From Ailurus styani (taxonomy: Eukaryota; Chordata; Mammalia; Carnivora; Ailuridae), in contig LNAC01000009.1 in the NCBI GenBank assembly GCA_002007465.1, positions 4,283,752-4,347,751 of the forward strand: a DNA stretch of 64,000 bases, written 5' to 3'. The notes beneath the pieces were generated by a model. The model was not told the DNA's origin, did no database searches, and saw only the letters and a program-made list of their open reading frames with translations. Position 1 is the first letter of the stretch, and each line of letters opens with the position of its first letter. The translations under genes and the position numbers were made by a program. This document shows, in pieces, positions 22,701-36,077 of the stretch.

Positions 22701-23789
22701 TACCACCCCTGATTTTAAAGAAGGAGAACGTTGGGGGGGAGATTTCTTTTTTTTTTCCCCAAATGACCCAAATACCTGACTTTGCTGTTCCTGGGGAAGG
22801 ATTCCAGTTTGCATGTGTATTTGTTTGGATAGAAAACTGGACTCCTGCTTGCACCGACAGCCCTGCTAGGACTCTGTAGGAACTCTGCCTGGCAACGGGA
22901 TAGGGTTGTTCTAATTTCTGTATTTTTCCTTCGTGTGGGAAATGTAATTGTACTTGCCAAGGCAGCCCCTCAGAGCCATCCCTTGGTTCTCCCCCCAAAA
23001 CACACGCTTTTGGATTTCTTGGGCTTGACTCGAGCCCACCCTGATCATTCCCAAGGGCTCTGGACCCAGGGTCACCCTGCTGCCTTGGGAGAGCCACAGT
23101 CGCTCAGGGCTGCCCACCCCTTTCCTCGCTGACATCTCAACGAGGAAATACTCTAATCAATGCATGTATTAATTTCAACATGCTTGATAACGAATCTTAA
23201 GATGTGGCAAAAACAAAAAAAAAAGTAATATTAAGAGAAGAAGGCTGCATTTCCAGCATCTCAACAGTCACCTGCTTACAGCTGTCAGGCGGTGTTCCAT
23301 GAACCGGAGTCTCAGCATCTCAGAAGGACTTGCAGAGCTGGCAGTGAATGATGTGCTTTTATTGGCAGGTAGTGATTTGCAGAATAAAGTTAAATGCAGC
23401 CGGAATGGGGGGAGGCCTTTAACCCTGGCTACTTGTTTGTAAATAATCAGCAGCCTGGCTCTTTCTTCTCCCCTTTCCCGTGGCTTCAAAAGTCCTTTAC
23501 AATTTGTGACGGGAAAGACACCAGCACTTCAAGACCTCAAGGTTGTTTCTCGAAACTCACTTGCACACTGCAACAGCATGCCTGTTTTGCTTTCTTGCTG
23601 ATTTCACTTCGGGGATATTCCTAGCAAGATCTGTGAAGATGCCTCCAAGACTGTCTGTTGGGGACATTCCGAGGCGTCCACACTAGGACAATGACTTCCT
23701 TCTAAATGCCCCAAGGAATGTGTTTGGCTGGTTATTCAAAAGCCCAAAGAACTGACTTATCAGCCACAGTGACGTCCTGAGGCCGACAG

Positions 23790-23925
23790 CACCATGGGGA
23801 GGAGGGAGCGGGCACCAGAGTCAGATCCGTGGGAGCCCCGAGCCAGGCTGGTCACTTGCTGGCTGCGGGGCTTCGGGCAGGTCACTCGGCCTGAGTCAGA
23901 CTTACACCTGTCGGAGGAGAACCAC
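23790..23925 (+). mobile_element. MIR fragment
   Basis: Contains ggtcacttgctggctgcggg then cttcgggcaggtcactcggc, the sense MIR core, decayed. Confidence 0.55.
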
Positions 23926-24099
23926 AGCCACCCGGCAGCACGGCCACAGGGCTGAGCCTGCAGAGGAGGGAGGGCCGAGCGTGGCCCGGCCTGCAGCAGG
24001 CACGTAGCCCGTGGTGCTAATGGGCGATTCGCAGACGCCAACCAAGCAGGCCCTGCTTCTCAGAGGCGTGATTCAGGCCGGGTCCACCTCGGAGTTAGG

Positions 24100-24215
24100 A
24101 CAAGTGTTGAATCTCTCCTTCCTCAACTGTAGAAGGAAGGAAATACTCCTACCTGGATTGCTGTGACATTGAAGGAGATAAAACCACAAAGCCCCTGGTA
24201 ACTATCTACTCACTC
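24100..24215 (+). mobile_element. MIR fragment
   Basis: Contains ctcaactgtagaaggaagg then ctacctggattgctgtgaca and ttgaaggagataaaa, the 3' half of MIR in sense. Confidence 0.6.
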
Positions 24216-25464
24216 TCACTGTCACTGTCATCACGAGTTGGGGAGAATGCCCTTCCAAGGAAGTAGAACTTTCTGGTTTTTGACCTGCTTTTAATCATCG
24301 AAACGGAAGTGCAGCCACATTCAGTTCTGTAACCCGTGGGCCGTGAGTCCCCACACAGAGGCTTCTGGAGATGTGGAAGCAATGCCCGCCCAGGACTCCC
24401 TCTGGGGGTCCCCCTGACCATGGCTCTCCCTGGCATCTGCCACCTCTGGGGTCACAGGTCAAGCTCAACTGTAGGAGCAAGACCCACGCTGGGCCCAAGG
24501 CTGCTTAAAGTCCCCTGGAAAAGAGCCCCCAAAGCAAAGTAAGTGAAGAAAACTGCCCTCGGCTGTCAGGAGGTTAATTTGCCAGGTCAGTCAGAAATGC
24601 CATACTCTTCAAAATAAAGGTGGCTTCACGTCACAAGTGAAAATTCTCTGAGATTCTATGAAGTGGGGAAGCCTCCCCGTCCCCCACAAAGAGCACCTTC
24701 CAGGAAGTGTCACGTCAGCTGTGTGGCCCACTTCATGTCTGCACATTCCCAGCATCCTGGGAGGAAACCGAGGCCCTTGCTTCCCCGTCCTCCTTCCAGA
24801 GCTGCCCCTCGGGGGCCTGCTGGCTGGTGTCCGAGCCGTGGGAGCCGGGAGGGCAGGAGCGCAGCGAGGCAGGGCCACGCACGGCTGCCCCACGCTCCGC
24901 AGCCACGAGAAACTCCAGGTACACGAACAAGAACACCTCCCGACCCCACTGCAGAAATGCTTTCTAAAACTCCATGCCTATCTGGTGACTTGGGGCACAG
25001 ACCTGTTGCATTTTGCTCAAGGGGAAGATAAAATCCAACTAAGTGCCACTTTTCCACGTGAGTGAAAAGGCGCCTCGACGGTGGAGGCATCGCGGGGAAA
25101 TCGCCGCGGGTCCAGGCCCGCCGTCCCCCAGGGCAGCACACGCACGGAGACCCCTAAGCGAGTGGGGAACAAGTGGGGCTCTCGAAGTCGGATGAGGAGA
25201 CCGAGGGCCAAGGAAGGTCTGCTGCTGTCAGGAGCAACCACGCGCCTCCGGACACAGGCGGGGTCTGAACAAGCCGTTTAGTCCAGTCGCCGACGGAGGC
25301 CGAGTCTGGGCCTAGGACGGGCTGGGCCTCAGGCTGTGACGGGTCCGAGGGACAGATACCACCGCCTGCTGGGGGGCCCGGCCACACGGGCCCGAAGGTG
25401 CGCCTCCCCTCACAGGCCCCCCTGCATCTTCTCAAGACCACGTCACACACAGGCGGCCCCAACT

Positions 25465-25929
25465 CAGGACGGTCCCACTTACGAGTGTGTGACTTCGTGA
25501 CGGTGCAGAAGTGACACGCGGGCAGTAGAAGCTGTCCTTCAGATTCTGAACTTTGACCCCTGCCCGAGCCAGCGATGAGAGGTTCCGTCCTTTCTCACGG
25601 TGCACGGTGGCGACAGCTCCCAGGCAGCCAGGGGACCACGGGTGTCAAGAGTGCGATACACAGATGGCCATTCTGTCCCTGTACAGCTGTCCCGTTTTTC
25701 ACACTCGGTACAGTATTCAAAAGATTACAGATATCAAAAGAGTGTCAACACTTTAGCACAACATAGGCTTTCATTGGATGATTTTGCCCAACATCAAGTG
25801 GTTCTGAGCACGTGTAAAGTAGGCCGGGCTGAGCTGTGATGCCGGGTAGGGCAGGGGTAGTAAATGCATTTTCAACTGAGGATGGGTTTATTGGGATGGA
25901 ACCCCGTGGTGAGATGAGGAAGAACTGTA
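25465..25929 (+). mobile_element. Fossil TIR DNA transposon, copy 2
   Basis: This is the second copy of the family at 1166-1626, in the same orientation and of nearly the same length. The left end is caggacggtcccacttacga; the right end contains gtggtgagatgaggaagaactgta. The interior shares tacagtattcaa, acataggcttt, gtaggccgggctgagctgtgatg and aatgcattttcaactgagg with copy 1. There is no open frame of note. The differences between copies show long independent decay. Confidence 0.75.
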
Positions 25930-26469
25930 TATTTTAAGTTGTATCCCCCCCACCCCAGTAAAGGAATACATTTCCTGAACAAACAGTTCCAATAGCGCAG
26001 CCAAGTTAAAGTGCCCCTTGAATGCAGAGCCCTGACCCCGGAGCCTCCTCAGGGCTGGCCCTCGATATGGTCTACGCACAGTCCTGGGGTTCCCCCAGCC
26101 CGTTAGTTTGCATATACAGAAGAAATATAGAATTTTGTTTTGTATGTGTCTCTTCTTTTCATAAAAATAGTGTCACAGCATAACTGTTTACAATGTGTTT
26201 TTCAGTAACTGTCAGAGAGTTCCCCTATCAGGAGCTGTAGAAGCATCTTGGTCCTTTGAACAGCTGAACAGAAGTACAAGTGGAGAGACAACCAAGGACC
26301 AGCTGGTCAGGAGCCCTGACTGCCATTTTAAGAGGCCTACAGGTCACCATGAGGTCCCTGGGGAGCCACTGAAGGATTCTGGAGCTGGAGAGAGACATGC
26401 GGGAACTCAGGAGAAGGACCCAGGAGCCAGTTCGAAGGGGCTTCTGCTGGCTAATATGGAACAGTTTGA

Positions 26470-26830
26470 GTGTCCAAATAAATAAGGACAGTAATGAATC
26501 AGAACCCCCCCCCCAGTCCACACCAATGTGTACAAAAAGGGATAAGGTGACTCTCATCCTTACAGTAAAATGTCAACTCACATCGAAGGAATGATGGAGT
26601 TATAAAAATCAATGGATAATTTGATTAGGAATGAACTATTTACATGGTCCCAAAGTATTTCCCACTGATGACATATTAATTACAAGAGGAAAAACAGTAA
26701 CTTTACGGTAAGGAAACCCAGCAAGCAGCACCGTAAGCAGGTGACCCCAGCTGGGTCATGCCAACATCACGAACTTCCGGATAGGATGCATGGAGAAGGA
26801 CAGAGTCACAGCTGACACGGTGACAGAGAA
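26470..26830. mobile_element. Probable old mammalian repeat, family not assigned
   Basis: The stretch with 'aaacagtaactttacggtaagg', 'aacccagcaagcagcacc' and 'ggtgaccccagctggg' resembles a common ancient mammalian repeat I cannot name with certainty. No coding frame. Confidence 0.35.
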
Positions 26831-26914
26831 GAAAGCTCTCCTTGCAGGTCGGTGTCCTCAGCTGAGAGTGAGTGGCTGGGCTAGGTGACTCAGCTGGTGA
26901 TGATCTGTGACTTT

Positions 26915-27111
26915 TTTTTTAAAGGATTTATTTATTTTAGAGAGCGCATGCGCAAGCAGGGGGGCAGACAGAGGGGAAGAGAGAATCTCAAGCAGACTTC
27001 CTGCTGAGTGTGGAGGCCGACGTGGGGCTCGATCCCAGGACCCTGAGATCATGACCTGAGCCAAAATCAAGAGTCAGATGTTTAACCGACAGAGCCACCC
27101 AGGCGAACCCA
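26915..27111 (-). mobile_element. Can-SINE, minus strand
   Basis: Starts with a T-rich tail (ttttttttaaaggatttatt), then the GA-rich region, then the box cgatcccaggaccctgagat, and ends gagccacccaggcg. Target-site duplication atctgtgacttt (26903) and atccgtgacttt (27112), one mismatch. Confidence 0.95.
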
Positions 27112-27639
27112 ATCCGTGACTTTCAAAAACTGCCCATCACCTGCTGTTCTTCCTCCAGGAAGTTCTGATTTACTTGGTCTGAGCTGCGGCCCTGGGAGTC
27201 AGTAGCTTTTCAAGGCTCCCAGGTGATTCTCAGGTGCAACTAGGTTAGAGCGGCACTGGGTAGGTGAGATCTAAAATCCCCCCCACTGGACATTCTTCCA
27301 ACTCAGAATCATCATATTAAATAAGGAGCGATGATCTGAGACCTTTATAAAGCCCCAGAGGATGCAATTTCCAAACCCACTGTAGGTGACGGCTGGTTTC
27401 TAGCTGACTTCTCTGGCCCTCATCCGGGTTCTACTCACAAAACCTTCTGAAAAGCAACAATCACGAAGGGTAATATTAGGTTCTGGTCAGGTGCCTCCCC
27501 GTCCTGGGACGAAAGGGCAGGGAGAAACGGTGTCCCAGGTTTCTGTCTGTCCAACGCCAGGACTGACTGGCCCGCCCCTCTCTAGAGCACCGCACCAGGG
27601 TCTGGGGGAAGGACGCTGTGTCAGGGCGCTCGCACACAG

Positions 27640-27765
27640 TCCCGTTTGAACCTCCGGAAGGCCCTGTGAGGCGTCGCCATACCCACCTGGCCGAAGGTAC
27701 CTGAAGCACAGAAGGGAAGGGACTTGCTGGGGCCATAAAGCTGGTAAATGACAGAGCTGGTGCAG
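27640..27765 (-). mobile_element. MIR fragment
   Basis: Contains gccctgtgaggcgtcgccat then gaagggaagggacttgctgg, antisense MIR core. Confidence 0.55.
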
Positions 27766-28999
27766 AAGGGGACATCTTCCAAGTTTACTGCCTTCCCACC
27801 GCATGAAGGATGAGGTGGGGATGCCTTCCTCGGGGAAATGAAAACGTCCTCTACAGATGGCAGCCTAATCAAGAAGGGCGAGAAAGTGGATGGAAGGTGT
27901 GTGGAGGTGGAAGGGGTCCGGGAGCCACCCCCCCGCAGCGTCCCTGGGCACTCTCCCCGGGACACCCCCACGGCCCAGACAAATACGCCTGCTTCAGGGA
28001 TCTTGGCCATTCGCTGTCATGAGTCCATCACTAGGAAGTCGGCTTTTAATTGTCTAACTGCCCAAGTACTTTATCAATAGGACGGTGCCATCACCCAAAC
28101 GGGGAAAGCAGAACCTCAGGATACATTTAAGATTTAAGAAGAGATTGCCTACCGGTTAAAGAAAGATGGCCTGAAATGAAGCAGCACAGAGTTCTTCTGG
28201 CCTCGATTAGTGGGATCGAATTCTGCAGGGCCTGGGCATCCCCTCCGTGAGGGAGAGACCCGTGGAGCAGAGCCCTGCTGCTAAGGGCGAGGGGGACACC
28301 GTCACCATGGGAGATGCTGCCCGAGCAGGCCCCAGGCTTCAGCCTCCCCGAGCTGCCGAGTGCCTCCAAGACAACAGGCACAGTGACGGACACGGGTACG
28401 GGCCCAATACCATGGGTCCTCCTCAGAAAGTCTGACAGCCCTCACAACCCAACTTATGCTTACGTAAGACTGGGCTGCTTGTGTACATTCGAACCAGGTC
28501 ATGACTTAACAATGAAAGTTCATTCGAAGAGGAAAAAGAAAAAAGGCATTCTTATTTTCCTCGCTGTACAGAAAGCTCAAATACTGAACTTCCCAGTTCA
28601 AAAGCGAAGGCCTGGCCGTCGTCCCCCTCGTGTAGCTGGACCTGTAACAACTGATTTCGGTGGGCAGGCTCTGCCGGTCCCCATGGCCGGACATGGAAGG
28701 ACAGGAGACCACAGACTTACGCCTGTGGTTGGGACGGGGCCCAAGAGCACACACACCAGACCTCCACAGCCCTGCGTTTCCGAACTGCATCATTTTCCAG
28801 AAACGCTGCCCTGGGAAATGGCTTCTCTTACAAGCAGGGTATCACCTTCCCCAAAACCCAGCTCCAGGGGACAAGCTCTCTGGACCCCGCTGACGGGAAG
28901 GTAAAGTTCTGAGACAGAACTGACGCCTGAACGGACACCCACCTTGATCTGGAAAAACCTGGGGAGGGTGCGCCCCCCCTTCTGTCTCACTTGACGCGT

Positions 29000-29960
29000 C
29001 TGCGGAGTACAATGCCATAAATTACCCAGATCTCGGATTTAATATTAACCTTTAAAGGGCATGTCACAAAAATGTATTCTCTAAATATTGGTTGTTAGCT
29101 CACTTTGTAAGTCTGTCGTGGAGAAGAGGGAAGAGGTGTGAGGCTGCAACTCGTCTCTGATGGCACCTGTCACGGGCTCCTCCTGCCACCTGACAGTAAT
29201 TCCCACCAAGCGCGCAGCCCCACGAATGAGCAATTCAGCCATCGACGCGAACCACGGCCTAAGCTCAGCCTCAGGATTTAATAATAGAGCCTGCGAATAT
29301 TACTCTAATTTCTAGAGCTGACGAACTTTCAGAGGTAACGTGAGTTGAAATAACCGAGCGCAGGCATGACAAAGAACTTGAATCCGAGGTTCTTTGAACT
29401 CTCCGGTATAATGAGCACTTGCTCCTTCCCCACAATGGGCATGTACAAGAGAAATCTAAATAATAATTGCTGTAATTATCGTGAAAAATATGCAGAGATT
29501 AATGGTGATTATGAAAGTCTGTATAATTCTTCTCTGAAAACGGCGCTGATCCCGTGGTATCTTGAAATGGCCGCTGCCAGAGAACTTTCGACACCGAACA
29601 CGTGGCCACAAGATGTGACATTTTGGCTCTCTCCCTGTAAAATATTACCCTGTGTTTGCGAAGTTGGTTTTCACCCTTCCCAACACCCTGGCCTGCATTT
29701 TAACTCTTCGTACCAGTGCCCTGCAAAGGTTCCAAGACGCCCTTAATGGGATGCGTATGTCATTGTGGTTCAAAGCCCCACGTTCAACTTGTTATTTATT
29801 CAAATAATTAATTACTCTTGTATCCATCGAGCAGTTTGTCATGACACATTAATGACTTGATAGACTTCTATGAACTGGTGAACACAGAACAGCAGAGCGT
29901 TTTTATCGCCATTTAATTTTAAAACGATCCTGTGTGAAATTATCTAGTCGTGAGTGATGG
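29000..29960. promoter_or_regulatory. AT-rich unique block, candidate conserved noncoding element
   Basis: About 950 bp without recognisable repeats, with aataattgctgtaattatcg, tcaaataattaattactc and similar homeodomain-type words. A 126-codon plus-strand frame (29366-29746) lies inside but has no recognised similarity and no splice context. Candidate enhancer by composition only. Confidence 0.3.
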
Positions 29961-30974
29961 GAGCATAAAGAACAGACTCAGCAAAGCCCCTTTTGGATCA
30001 TTGCTTTATTAATGGTAACGTCAGGGAAATGAAAAATGCTAACATTGTCATATTCCGCTGCTGGGCGGAGACGGATGGCTGGGGGACCGGGAGGGGGCTC
30101 CCAGCGCTCACTGCCAAGTGCACCAAGCCCCTCCTGGCGCCGGGCCGGCGGGACCCCAGCCTCGCGCACCCACAGGCTCTGGGAAGCCACCTCCGTGCCC
30201 CGTCTCCCTTTCCAGTTTATGGCTCTCGGGGTCTATTACTTTGCGTGTGTGGTCTTTTTTTTTTTTTCTTCTTCCCACTTGAATTTTCCACTAGTGATAT
30301 AAAGCACCCTCACGAAAACATTTCACTTTATGGCTTTGAACATTAAACGTTATTAATCCAATAGAAAAACGTTAAAGATATTGCTGTCACCTTTAAATGT
30401 GAAATGATATTAGGCGCTAAAAAAAATGCTGGGTTAGTAGAAAAGATGTTGCCTTAGTTTTCCTTCCAAGTCTTGAGATAACTGTTTTGGGTTGATGATA
30501 AAATAATATTTCTACATGGCTCACAGCACAACATCTGCTTTAAAAGACACTTCCTGTTCAGCTATTTTTTTTTATATATACTGAAAATTGTTTCTCAATT
30601 GTTTTAATTACAAACTTGGGAATCTATGCAAACTACTTCCCAGCAGTGTGATTCAAAGACAATAGACGCCAATCCCTGAAGAGCCACGGAGCCAGCCAGT
30701 GGGCCGAATCGTGGGGGCTCTGATGGCCACGTGTGGCCCGCCAGGGACGCAACAGAAGAGGCAGCCAGGCATTGTCCCCACCCTCTGCCCACCGAGAAGC
30801 AAGGGCGGCTCTCTCTTCCCTTACAAGCTTCCTGCTTCTGTCTCCGGGTCCCAGTGAATAGCTCCACCGCCCACCTGGATGTTGAATCCTGGGGCCTGGG
30901 ACAACAGGGGCTTGCTCCTGTCCCTCACACCTGTCATCAGTCTTCTCAATCCCGAATCGGGTAGTGGTGGTGAT

Positions 30975-31205
30975 GACGGCCGCTCACAGTGAACTGAATG
31001 CCTACTCTGTGCCAGGCCGCAGTCTAGGCGCTTTCGGTGAACAGACGGATTTCTCGGGATTATTCATTATTGTCATCACCACCCCCGCCCCCCCACCTCC
31101 CAGTTTCACAGAGGACACTCTGGCCAAGAGCAGTTAAGCAACCCACCCAGGAGCTCACGGCCAGCAAGACGCAGAGGCGGATCCGAACCTGGGTGGTTGC
31201 ACACA
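30975..31205 (-). mobile_element. MIR element, nearly full length
   Basis: Reads gcctactctgtgccaggccg ... gtctaggcgctttcgg ... gagcagttaagcaacccacc ... ggatccgaacctgggtgg: the complete antisense MIR layout. Confidence 0.85.
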
Positions 31206-31629
31206 ACCTTCCCCACAACATCACAGGGCCTCTTAATTCCCTCCAGAGAATCCTCTCCACAGCCCTGGACTTGGGGGATGCCCACCCCTATGGCCCTGAC
31301 ATCACTCTCCTCTCCTCCAGAAGGGGGTCTGGCAAGGAATGGGGCAAAGCAGCTGCTTCCCAGTGGATGGAAAGGGCAAGTACGCAGAGCGTTTGGGGCC
31401 TATCCTGGTGCGAGCTGAGATGAGGTGCCAGAGTTCTGAGGGAAAACACATTAAAGGACCAGAGAAGGTCCAAACCAGAAGCTGACTTTCGTGTCCTACT
31501 CTGTGGAATGCTCTCCTTTTCCAGGTGGAGACACTGGGGGCTGAGTGCTCATGACTTCCACGCGGACATTTCCAGCAACGTGGCAGCAAAGTGGGAGCTC
31601 AGGCCCTGGTGGCCTGAGACTCCGGGCGG

Positions 31630-31663
31630 CCTCCACCCAGGACCTGCCTCCACCCAGGACCTG
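31630..31663 (+). repeat. 17-bp tandem duplicate
   Basis: The unit cctccacccaggacctg occurs twice head to tail. Confidence 0.95.
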
Positions 31664-33469
31664 CCTCCTTGTGCTGGAAGCACTGGTCCCTGTGGGGGGG
31701 CAGGGCCTCAGGGAGGTCTGAGTAGACACCACAGACAGCAAGAAGAGTGGTTTCCAAGAGGATTTCCCCAAGTGGAAAGTCCAGGCAGATGACCCAAACC
31801 GCAGGAGATGCTGCTTCTCAACCAGGCATCTCCACTGTGAAGCCAGCCCATGGAAAAGCAGCTCTGAGCACAGGAACCCTCTCTCTGGAGAGCAGCCACA
31901 TCCCTGGAGAGGACCAGGGGCACCCCGTGGGCAAGGGGCGGGTCCAGACAAGTGTGGGAGGTTAGGGGGCCCTGCTGAGCTGGGCCTCTGGTAGCGCTTC
32001 AGACACGGTGACTCCAGAGCTGCCCCCACCCCGCTTGGCTCCAGAAGACGCATCCTTTCTCTCCAGACCAGAGGCCCTTAAACTAACCAGTGTGTCAGAG
32101 TGGTCTGGGATGCTCATTACCAATGCAAATCCCTAGCCTTAAACCTCCGGACTTTGGCTCAGGAACTCCGGGACTAGGACACCGTGAGAAGCTCCAGTCT
32201 GTGCTTGGAGCCGGAGAGTGCTTCCGTGCGGCTCTCGTGGGTGCAGTTCCGTGAAGCTTTGACCCACAAACAAGCCCTCTGGGACCTCTAAGGACTAAGC
32301 AGGGCAGGGGCGCGCAGTACCCTAGCACTGGTGACAGCTGTCGCTTGGCGAAATCTTGGGCTTAGTGTTAGACATGGTCACAAACCAGAGAGGCCAATGG
32401 GCTCACCCTGTCCCATGGCTCTGAGAGGCCAGGCGGTCCTGCTTCCAGCTCAAAGGGAGGCCAGCAGTGTCGAGCTTAGGAGCCAGGCTCTTGACACTCC
32501 TCCATGATTTAAGACAAGATCTCAAGAAAATACCAGGGCCGCAGCACAACCAGGTACTCCGCTAAGTGATTACTTACCACTGAAGATGAGACCCAACCCT
32601 GGGTTTCTCTTTGTTTCGATCTTTCCTGGACTGAGCCTCTAAAACTCACAAGATGTTAGGAACCCAGAAAGGTCCCTGGTCTTTCTCTATCTGCAGTGAA
32701 TTTCCTGAGCACTCAGGGTTTCTATGGCTTTTACCTTCAATAGTAGGGAAAAAAAGGTAACATTGAGGTAGCTTGTGACCATCTTTCCTGGAATCCAGAC
32801 AGAAGACTTTTTCCCTCTAACACCTAATTCCAATTGAGCTCTTCAGATCGTGAAGCTGGGGAACGTATTTCTAACTTGTGCTGGATCCTTGAATTTCCTT
32901 CTTCAACCTTGCTGTGCTTTTCTGAGTAATGACTTCCAGCACTTGAAAATCTGCCCTGAATTTTTCAAAGGGACCCTTTGGTCAGAACAAAGTATGAAAG
33001 GATACATTTCAACAGCACCTAACAGCTTAAAAAGACACACATAAGTGATTTCTCCACCACAAGGCTTTCAGACCTGCTGAACGGACGGCGGGTGGGAATT
33101 GGGGCGGCAGGGGGGGGGGGACCATCAAGACACACGAGGCCCGACAGGAAAGCAGAGGCCTGTTCTTAAAGATACTTTCGTCAAAGCCCCAGGAAAGGGG
33201 GAAATATTACGTGAATTTAAAACTCAAAAACAAGAAGGGGAAACAGAAACCCTGCAGGTGGGCAAAGCTAAAGGCACAGTGGAGTGAGGGCATCTACCCG
33301 AGCAAGAAGCAGCTTGGAAATGAGGGAATGGGGCCCCCAAGAGGTGTAAGACCCACATGGTGAATACCTGCGGTGCCTTGTAGCTTCCTTTTGGGGCTGC
33401 ACACCCATTAACTGCTCTATCCTAGTTTCCACCCTGTGCCCGCCAGGCCGACCCTGGTCCAGGGTCGCC

Positions 33470-33565
33470 ATGACGACGCCCGAGCTCAGAGAGGTTTACC
33501 AGCTTGTTCAATGCAGCCCAGCGGGCCCATAACAGAACCGGGTGTTGAATATGGGCCTCCTGACT
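33470..33565 (-). mobile_element. MIR-like fragment
   Basis: Contains gagctcagagaggtttacca then gcttgttcaatgcagccc and agaaccgggtgttgaatat, a weak antisense MIR core. Confidence 0.45.
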
Positions 33566-34809
33566 GTGGTGTAATCATTTATGGGGTCCGTGGAAAAACC
33601 ATTTGAGCAGAGGCCTGGAAGGGACCCGAGATCCCAAAGTCAAAGGCTGCCTCTTCGTGAGAGAATGTTCAGGGCTGCTGGTCTCGGGGCACTGGGGGCT
33701 CAGAGGACAAGTGTTAGAGTCTGCTCAGTCTTTACTAGGAAAGAATTTGCAAACGGTTTTCGACAGGCACACCTTGAAAGCACACCTCCTTCTTGGCTTG
33801 TTTTTACTGTTTCGTTTTTGGCGGGGGGCGGGGGGCCAGCCTGCCGATCAGCGGATTTCTCAGCTTGATTCCGTCCAGGCTGTTGGACGAACCCCAGACC
33901 GTGACTTCATTTTCACCCGAGGCCGAGAACACACGAGGCAGCTTTTCAGTGCTGCGCCTGTGAGGTCCCACGGGGCCAGGAGCGGGGTGCCGCTGCGGCA
34001 CACGTCTGGAGAAGGAAAGGCCACACTTCCGTATCCCCACGAAGTCCCCACCCAGGGTGGTCTGAGGTCTGATACGACACGGAGAAGGCAGAAGGACAGG
34101 GAGCTGTGTCCCCGCCCCTGAGGCAAGCTCTCCCCCTGGGTGGACACACAACACTGTGGGTGTCTACTGCTGGTGGAAACCCCGACGGTCACGACATGAA
34201 ATAATTTGTCATTTTGCTAAAGTACAAAGTGCAATTCCACGCGTGGGGTGTCCGGCCAGTGAGCCAGCCCGACACATGCCTGGCACCTGAATTTCAGCCC
34301 AGCTGGGCTACTTCTCCACTTTCCTCCTGCAAAAGCAGTAACTTTCTTCAAGTGACCGTTTCTTATTTTTTAAAACACCCTCCACGAACGAGGAAGGGAA
34401 GACTGGAAAAGGTGGAAGAAAATGAAGGGCTGTGAGTCTTGCGAGGACTGCTGACCCTGAGCCCCACGTGCTGGTGGTTAAGGAAGGAGGGGAGGGGACC
34501 TGGGACGGTGCGGCCCTTGGGGACGCTGCTGGGGAAGTGACCGCTAAGACGGCTTCAAGACCTGACACAGTGCTGGTGAACCTGGCCTCTGCCGGAAGCA
34601 TCAGCCTTCTCAGATGGAGGCCAGGCGGCCCGAGCAGAGCCCATCCCCTCCCCCCCTAGTTCTGAAGCTGTCTCCACATCCAGCCAGGTTTCTGCCAACG
34701 TCCTGAACATCCTGGGGGGGGCGGGAACGGACAGGGGCAAAAATGGGAACCCCGGCCAAGCACACTGACAGCCTGATTAGAAAAACCTTGGGTCTTGGGC
34801 CCAATTCTT

Positions 34810-35170
34810 TTCTACCTAAACAGAACTCGCAGTTAAAATTATTATTAACAATGATGTAATATATGGAGGAGTTTATTTTAGTGACAAAATTTATTTAAAT
34901 AACTTTATAAATGACGTCGGTTTTTATTTATAGAATCGTTAGTTCTAAAGGTTCACCCAAATGTTTCGCTTTTATGTCCCTACATTTTGCGGAGAGAATT
35001 ATGTGCTAAAGAGCTGTTTCTAAATTTCGGCACTTGGGAGTATCTTGGGGAATTATCTTACGAAAACATTTATGGTCTAATTATTGTATTAGGAAGAGAC
35101 GTTCAAGATGACCTATCCAAGTTTATTGTTCTAGAATCACCCAGGATGTAAAAACCATAGCATAGTGCAT
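34810..35170. promoter_or_regulatory. AT-rich unique block, candidate conserved noncoding element
   Basis: About 360 bp of repeat-free AT-rich sequence with several ttaat and ttattt words and a CRE-like tgacgtcg near 34913, ending before a C-run at 35187. Candidate enhancer by composition and isolation only. Confidence 0.35.
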
Positions 35171-35981
35171 TAGAGGCTCAAAAATGCCCCCCCCCCCATT
35201 ATTCAGTTGGGTTTTTTGAGGGTAAACACACGCAAAGGTTAAAAACTGACCACGGCCACATGGCCAGCCACTGCAAACCTGTCTTTACTCATGACTAGGA
35301 AATTCCTCTGGCTGTGACCAGAGCCACCTTCTCCTCGGCCAAGCCCGGGTCACAGCAGCAGCCAGTTACAGAGACCGGGGTTCACGGGGGCAGCTGAAGA
35401 GCTGAGGACGGGGCCCAACCCAGGAAGGCTTTCCTCCCAACACAGAAGCCGATTTCGCCCCATTGGGCTCTCCTGCACGAGATTCGGGCTGGGGCTGCGT
35501 GCCGCGTGGTGGCAGCTGGGGGAATGTTCCCGACGACAAAGTGGAGGTAGCTGCAGAGCTCGTCTGTGGTTACGCGGACCAAGGGGCAGAGCAAACACAT
35601 TTTCACAGCCAGACCCCTCCTTTTCACACATGTGTCAAACCTTTGGAATTTCACTGGAAAACTTTATTTCAGAAGTCATCTTTGCAGTTTGAAAATAAAA
35701 GCAGAAAGGCTATTTTTCAGTATAGAAAGATGGTTTCAAACTCGAAGGACCCGAGGAAGGTGCGAACGGGCGGTAAGTCACAGCCACTCCAGGGATGGGC
35801 TCTGTTTGGGTCTCTGGACGCCCTCCTCTGCGTGACTGTGGGTCTTTCTCAGAGTTTCCTAAGGGGACCCGAGATGTTTGTTTTCTCCCTCTCTCTGTCC
35901 TGTCAGGGCCTGGTGGGCCTTCACCCCAGGCCTGGATGGTACCCGGGCTGATAACGTTGATGATCCACAGAGAAGGGGAGG

Positions 35982-35982
<1 letters not shown>

Positions 35983-36042
<60 letters not shown>

Positions 36043-36077
36043 GACACCATGGAGGCTGTGTGTGTGTGTGTGTGTGT
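35983..36077 (+). repeat. Duplicated (TG)n microsatellite
   Basis: A long TG tract (35983-36039) and a short one (36058-36077). Both are preceded by ggaggctg and followed by taaagacaccatg, so the short one is a tandem duplicate of the long tract together with its flanks. Confidence 0.95.

Noticed and set aside
28314..28904. 196-residue plus-strand open frame
   Set aside because: No domain, and no start or splice context; composition typical of GC-rich noncoding DNA.
29366..29746. 126-residue plus-strand open frame in an AT-rich block
   Set aside because: Composition is ordinary, but I recognise no family and see no splice sites or promoter. It lies inside a candidate conserved noncoding block.
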